Assembly (NCBI GenBank): GCA_900542615.1
Contig: UQOG01000070.1
Coordinates: 1 to 10,503, forward strand
Length of the DNA stretch: 10,503 nucleotides
Reading direction: 5' to 3'
From: an uncultured Eubacteriales bacterium
Lineage (GTDB): Bacteria; Bacillota; Clostridia; Christensenellales; CAG-138
Below the pieces are notes generated by a model. It made no database searches and was not told the origin of the DNA. It saw only the letters and a program-made list of their open reading frames with translations. Below, one piece after another: positions 7,344 through 10,503 of the stretch. The position numbers and the translations under genes were made by a program. Within the stretch, counting starts at the first letter, position 1. Every line of letters starts with the position of its first letter.

Positions 7344-8016
7344 AGTAATAGCCCACCCCCCACTTGGTCATGATGTGGCTGGGATTGGCGGGATCGGCTT
7401 CGATCTTCTCCCGTAAGCGGCGGATATGCACATCCACCGTGCGGAAATCGCCAATGTAGTCGAATCCCCAGATGGTCTCCAGCAATTCATCCCGGCTGTA
7501 TACCTTGCCTGGGTTGGACATAAATAGGTTTAATAGGTCGAATTCCTTGACCGTTAAGTTCACCGCTTGGCCGTGGGCTTGTACGCTCCGATTCCCCAGG
7601 TTGATGGTAATATCCCCTGCCGTTAAGGTAAGGCGGGGCGCCTCGGACTTTGCACCGGTCCGGCGCAGAATGCTTTTGATCCGAGCCTTGACTTCCAGGA
7701 TGTTAAACGGCTTGGTCATATAATCGTCCGCACCATACTCAAGGCCCAGGATCTTGTCCATATCCTCGCCCTTTGCCGTCAGCATGATGATAGGCACGTC
7801 GCTTTTTTCCCGCACAGCCTGGCAGACCTCGATCCCGCTCATTTTAGGCAGCATCACGTCCAGCAACACCAGGTCGAACCCGCCCTTGCGGAGTTTTTCC
7901 AATGCGATCTCGCCATCCTCTGCGCTTTCTGTTTCATAGCCGTCCTGCTCCAGGGCAAACTTTAGCCCCTTAAGGATCAGCGGCTCGTCATCAACGAGCA
8001 AAATACGTTTTGCCAT
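7333..8016 (-). CDS. OmpR/PhoB-family response regulator
   Basis: A 227-residue DNA-binding regulator. The receiver domain (about 3-115) has acidic residues D9-D10, phospho-acceptor D53 in LLDVMLP, T80 and K102 in MTKPF. A winged-helix effector domain follows (about 130-226) with VNLTVKEFDLL, YSRDELLETIWG, RTVDVHIRRLREKI and the GVGYYF wing. All residues for phosphorylation are intact. GGGAGG lies 8 bases upstream of the ATG. It is the first gene of the leftward operon, transcribed divergently from the carboxypeptidase, and is presumably phosphorylated by the kinase encoded directly after it. It is close in pattern to WalR/MtrA/PhoP; exact orthology is not assignable by eye. Confidence 0.95.
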   Translation of the reverse strand: MAKRILLVDDEPLILKGLKFALEQDGYETESAEDGEIALEKLRKGGFDLVLLDVMLPKMSGIEVCQAVREKSDVPIIMLTAKGEDMDKILGLEYGADDYMTKPFNILEVKARIKSILRRTGAKSEAPRLTLTAGDITINLGNRSVQAHGQAVNLTVKEFDLLNLFMSNPGKVYSRDELLETIWGFDYIGDFRTVDVHIRRLREKIEADPANPSHIMTKWGVGYYFAQ

Positions 8017-8080
8017 GGCGTTGACCTCCCATAAGGCATGGGCTTAAGCCTATGCCCGCATTTTATGTTTATACATATTG

Positions 8081-8109
8081 ATTATATCATATATCCCCCC
8101 TTTTGAAAC
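8081..8109 (-). promoter_or_regulatory. Promoter of the two-component/lipoprotein operon
   Basis: On the minus strand a perfect TATAAT (8086-8081) is preceded by TGA, making an extended -10 (TGATATAAT). The -35 position offers only weak matches (TTTCAA at 8108-8103, 16-base spacer). Extended -10 promoters tolerate a poor -35. The predicted start near 8074 leaves about 57 nt of leader before the regulator ATG. Confidence 0.65.
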
Positions 8110-8138
8110 CCGCAAATACAAAAAATAGGCCTTACATC

Positions 8139-8168
8139 TGTACAAGTGCCCCTGGAATTTGGTATAAT
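8139..8168 (+). promoter_or_regulatory. Candidate promoter of the carboxypeptidase gene
   Basis: TATAAT (8163-8168) is preceded by TGG, an extended -10, with TGTACA (8139-8144) 18 bases upstream as a partial -35. Transcription from near 8175 would give a leader of about 240 nt. A second possible promoter, TTGTAT (8213-8218), 17 bases, TATTAT (8236-8241), lies downstream. A developmental sigma factor cannot be excluded, since related carboxypeptidases are sometimes sporulation genes. Confidence 0.6.
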
Positions 8169-8174
8169 GTCATA

Positions 8175-8412
8175 TTGTTGAATATGTATTACTGTCGAAT
8201 TTCTGCTGGTTTTTGTATCCGGGCTGGAATTTGCCTATTATGATGCAAGGATCCCAAATGTAAAATGTGGCCGTAATTCATAAAATACTTGCAGCATGGT
8301 TCAAGTACCGGACACTGTGCAGGCGTAGCCTTGCCCATTAGGAGTAGGACCGGGAATGGCCCTCCAGCCTCCTTGGAGCGGGTACAAAAGCCTGATGAAA
8401 GGATGAACTGTT
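8175..8412 (+). promoter_or_regulatory. Long, possibly structured 5' leader of the carboxypeptidase gene
   Basis: No gene is supported here. The downstream half has potential RNA structure: GTACC (8305-8309) can pair with GGTAC (8381-8385), enclosing a hairpin GCAGGC/GCCTTGC (8319-8334), a possible CCATT/AATGG stem (8335-8359) and CTCCA/TGGAG (within 8360-8378). I could not match it to a riboswitch or leader family I know. The leader ends in AAAGGA (8398-8403), the ribosome binding site 9 bases before the TTG start. Confidence 0.35.
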
Positions 8413-9798
8413 TTGAAGCGTCGGATTTTGTTGTTGTTAGCGGCAGCCTTTCTGCTTACCCTGTTCCCCAATTTCGCTTTGGCGGACTTTGACCCCGCCT
8501 CCATTTCCACCCCCTATGTTTGCTTGATGGAAGCGGAGACAGGCGCCGTGTTATATGAGCACAATGCCCAGGAGCGAGCGTTCCCGGCCAGTACGACTAA
8601 GATCATGACCTGTATTCTCACCATTGAGATGTGCGATGATCTTTACGAAACCATCAACATTGGCCGCGGCTTTGATACCGGCGGGTCCGTAACCCGGCCC
8701 TATGCCCTGACCCGGGATGAGGAGATCCGCATTATCGACCTGCTTTACTGCACCATGATGGTATCCGGCAACGACGCCTCCAGCGCGTTGGCCATCTATT
8801 TGGCGGGCAGCCAGGAGGAATTTGCCAACCTGATGAATAAAAAGGCCGCGGAGATCGGCATGGTGAACACCCACTTTGTCAACGCCAATGGCCTCCATGA
8901 TGAAAACCACTATACCACTGCCTATGACATGGCCCTGTTGGCGCAATATGCCATGAAAAACCAAGCCTTCCGGGACATCGTCTCCACGGAGACCTTTGAG
9001 GTGCCCGCCACCAATAACAACCCGGCCCGGCTGCTGGAAAATTCCAACCGGCTGATCCATACCAAAGAGGATACGGATAACCTGGAATACGCCTATGCCA
9101 ATGGGATCAAAACTGGAGATACCGCCTATGCGGGCCGCTGCCTGGTGGCTTCCGCCCAGCACGACGGGGTGGAGCTGCTGCTGGTGCTCTTCGGCGATAT
9201 GGAGGGCGAAGTGCCCTCGGAATACCGCTTTGAAAACGCTGCAAAGTTCTTCGACTGGGGCTTTGCCCGATTCGCCACCGCCCCCATCTCCTCCCTAAAC
9301 CTGATCACCGAGTTCTCCGCGCCGGTATCCAACGCGGCATTTGACAGCGAGAGCGCAGGCGGCGTGTCCGTGCGGGCGGAGCTGGACCCCAACGCCAAGA
9401 TCGGCGGCCTGTCCGATAAGATCCAGAACATCCAGGCCAACGCCGCCTCCATTACCGCCAACCCCATCTATACCGGCGGCACCCTCACCGCCCCCATCCA
9501 GGCGGGCGATGTGGTGGGCCAGGTGGAATACAGCTACAACGGGGAGGTCCTGTACACGGCGGATCTGGTCTCCCAGGATACGGTCAATGAGATCGGCAGC
9601 ATCGTGGAGACGGATCCCTCCGCCAGCCCCCTTCTGGTGGACGCGGAGGAGCCCAAAGGGAATCCCTTCCTGATCTGGTTCATCATTCTGGCGGTGATCC
9701 TCATCCTGCTGGTGGTGATCAAGCTGGTGGCCAGCCGGCGGCGGCGCCGGCGTCGCCGCCGCCGTCCTTCCGCCTACCGCTATCGGGGCCGCCGCTGA
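8413..9798 (+). CDS. D-alanyl-D-alanine carboxypeptidase (peptidase S11, DacF-like) with poly-Arg tail
   Basis: A 461-residue penicillin-binding protein that removes the terminal D-Ala from peptidoglycan stem peptides outside the membrane. A signal peptide ends at about ALA-D (residue 24/25). The active-site motifs are complete: SxxK as S60-T-T-K63, SxN as S118-G-N120, and KTG as K233-T-G235. A PBP5-type C-terminal beta domain covers about 290-395, followed by a membrane helix (about 419-440) and a basic tail with ten arginines (442-451) ending RYRGRR. Most relatives end in an amphipathic anchor helix, so this tail is unusual. The start is TTG at 8413: an in-frame TGA at 8404 blocks anything further up, and AAAGGA precedes it by 9 bases. 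The next gene overlaps by one base. Confidence 0.93.
   Translation: MKRRILLLLAAAFLLTLFPNFALADFDPASISTPYVCLMEAETGAVLYEHNAQERAFPASTTKIMTCILTIEMCDDLYETINIGRGFDTGGSVTRPYALTRDEEIRIIDLLYCTMMVSGNDASSALAIYLAGSQEEFANLMNKKAAEIGMVNTHFVNANGLHDENHYTTAYDMALLAQYAMKNQAFRDIVSTETFEVPATNNNPARLLENSNRLIHTKEDTDNLEYAYANGIKTGDTAYAGRCLVASAQHDGVELLLVLFGDMEGEVPSEYRFENAAKFFDWGFARFATAPISSLNLITEFSAPVSNAAFDSESAGGVSVRAELDPNAKIGGLSDKIQNIQANAASITANPIYTGGTLTAPIQAGDVVGQVEYSYNGEVLYTADLVSQDTVNEIGSIVETDPSASPLLVDAEEPKGNPFLIWFIILAVILILLVVIKLVASRRRRRRRRRRPSAYRYRGRR
9736..9764 (+). repeat. Perfect GC-only inverted repeat within the arginine codons
   Basis: The left arm CGGCGGCGGCG (9736-9746) is the exact reverse complement of CGCCGCCGCCG (9754-9764), with a 7-base loop CCGGCGT. 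It arises because the first arginines use CGG and the last use CGC. In mRNA this would be a very stable hairpin about 33 bases before the next gene's ATG. No T tract follows, so it is not an intrinsic terminator. Confidence 0.75.
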
Positions 9799-10424
9799 TG
9801 CGCGCCATCGACCTGACCCATACCATCCGGGCAGATATGCCCGTGTTTCCCGGCACCCCTGCCCCGGTGTTGCAGCCTGCGGCTACCCTGGAAACGGCAG
9901 GGTTCCGGGAAACCAGCCTGACCCTTACCTCCCATACCGGCACCCATATGGACGCCCCCGCCCATCTGCTGCCCCAGGGCCTGACGCTGGACGCGTACCC
10001 TGCGGAGCGGCTGATCGGCCGGGGCCTTCTTTTGGATTGCCGGGGCCAGGCCATAGAACCTCCATTGTTGGCGGAAATCCCACCGGGTCTGGCCCGGGAT
10101 GCTTTCTTGCTGCTTCACACCGGCTGGTGGAAAACATGGGATTCCGGCGCCTATTTCCAGGGCTGCCCCTTCCTTCCCCCGGCCATGGCTTCCGCCCTGG
10201 TGGCGCTGGGGCTCCGGGGCGTGGGTATCGACGGGCCCAGCGTGGATCCCATCTCCTCCGACACTCTGCCCGCCCATCGCATCCTTCTGGGGGCCGGCCT
10301 GCTGATCCTGGAAAACCTCGCCCGCTTGGACCAGCTGACGGACGCGCCCTTTACCCTGTGCGCCTTTCCGCTGCCCTATCCCAACGCGGACGGAGCGCCG
10401 GCCCGGGTCATCGCTCTGCAGTGA
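9798..10424 (+). CDS. Cyclase-family (kynurenine formamidase-like) metal-dependent hydrolase
   Basis: A 208-residue soluble protein of the cyclase/KynB fold. The family signature HxGTHxDxPxH is seen as H46-T-G-T-H50-M-D52-A-P-A-H56, and later H160 and E172 sit where the family supplies further metal ligands (SSDTLPAHRILLGAGLLILENL). GIDGPSVD (143-150) is also typical. Members hydrolyse amides or lactones, kynurenine formamidase being the best known, but no other tryptophan-catabolism gene is in view, so the substrate is open. The start ATG overlaps the carboxypeptidase stop as TGATG and no clear ribosome binding site precedes it, so it depends on translational coupling. Confidence 0.9.
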   Translation: MRAIDLTHTIRADMPVFPGTPAPVLQPAATLETAGFRETSLTLTSHTGTHMDAPAHLLPQGLTLDAYPAERLIGRGLLLDCRGQAIEPPLLAEIPPGLARDAFLLLHTGWWKTWDSGAYFQGCPFLPPAMASALVALGLRGVGIDGPSVDPISSDTLPAHRILLGAGLLILENLARLDQLTDAPFTLCAFPLPYPNADGAPARVIALQ

Positions 10425-10503
10425 CCCGGGGCTGCCTTGCGCCCGGGGGCCGGGGGGGGCGGCGGCGCTGCGGCAAAGCCGCAGCTTGCCCGGCGGCTTC
10501 GCC
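10425..10503. repeat. GC-rich non-coding end with a perfect hairpin
   Basis: No gene begins in this stretch. It holds a run of eight G's (10452-10459) and a perfect 8-bp inverted repeat GCTGCGGC-AAA-GCCGCAGC (10467-10485), followed by a less regular CGGCGGCTTCGCC. There is no T tract after the stem in either direction, so a classical terminator is not supported; a dispersed intergenic palindrome is possible but cannot be tested within one window. Confidence 0.55.

Larger units (their letters stand above)
8071..8189. repeat. Mirrored 9-bp motif in both divergent promoters
   Basis: AATATGTAT occurs on the minus strand at 8079-8071, just after the regulator -10, and on the plus strand at 8181-8189, 12 bases after the carboxypeptidase -10. 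The plus-side copy is also the right half of a perfect palindrome, CATATT-GTTG-AATATG (8171-8186), covering the expected start site. It could be an operator for the adjacent response regulator. The region is AT-rich, so chance is a real alternative. Confidence 0.4.

Noticed and set aside
8289..8492. Small plus-strand open frame before the carboxypeptidase
   Set aside because: It overlaps the carboxypeptidase signal peptide out of frame, has no good ribosome binding site and has no protein-like features.
9736..9764. GC stem at the carboxypeptidase 3' end as a terminator
   Set aside because: No U-rich run follows, it lies inside coding sequence, and the next gene is overlapped and co-translated.
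1..10503. CRISPR array, transposon, prophage or tRNA genes
   Set aside because: No spaced direct repeats, transposase or phage proteins, terminal repeats or tRNA cloverleaf were found on either strand.

Overview
The window looks like chromosomal core DNA from a GC-rich member of the Bacillota, most likely class Clostridia. This rests on the 16S rRNA 5' end, the CCTTGAAAACT boxA-type element in the rRNA leader, strong GGAGG-type ribosome binding sites, TTG starts, lipoprotein signal peptides and GerMN-domain lipoproteins. The genus cannot be told from the sequence. No mobile elements, phage genes or CRISPR arrays are visible.

Layout. At the left edge (1-53) is the 5' end of a 16S rRNA gene read leftward, with its leader and a strong promoter (250-300). 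Back to back with it, a short-leader promoter drives murI (glutamate racemase, 406-1185) rightward, closed by a stem-loop terminator that probably also serves the opposing operon. Positions 8016 down to 1247 form one tightly packed leftward operon of six genes: an OmpR-family response regulator, a membrane histidine kinase, a GerMN lipoprotein with an NTF2-like tail, a larger multi-GerMN lipoprotein, mnmA (tRNA 2-thiouridylase) and an EamA-family transporter. Every junction overlaps (11, 4, 4, 8 and 1-4 bases). A roughly 400-base intergenic region (8017-8412) carries divergent promoters. To its right run a D-Ala-D-Ala carboxypeptidase with a membrane anchor and an unusual ten-arginine tail, and a cyclase/kynurenine-formamidase-fold putative metal hydrolase that overlaps it by one base. 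The last 79 bases are GC-rich and non-coding, with a hairpin.

How it fits together. Cell-wall functions recur: MurI makes D-glutamate, the S11 carboxypeptidase trims peptidoglycan stem peptides, and the two-component system with its lipoproteins is probably an envelope sensor. The order regulator-kinase-GerMN lipoprotein resembles the actinobacterial MtrA-MtrB-LpqB system. A 9-bp motif shared in mirrored orientation by the two divergent promoters suggests, but does not prove, that the regulator controls both its own operon and the carboxypeptidase. I see no wholly new system. The most notable points are this MtrAB-LpqB-like arrangement with two lipoproteins, the mirrored motif, the murI promoter buried in a palindrome, and the arginine tail whose codons form a perfect 11-bp inverted repeat.
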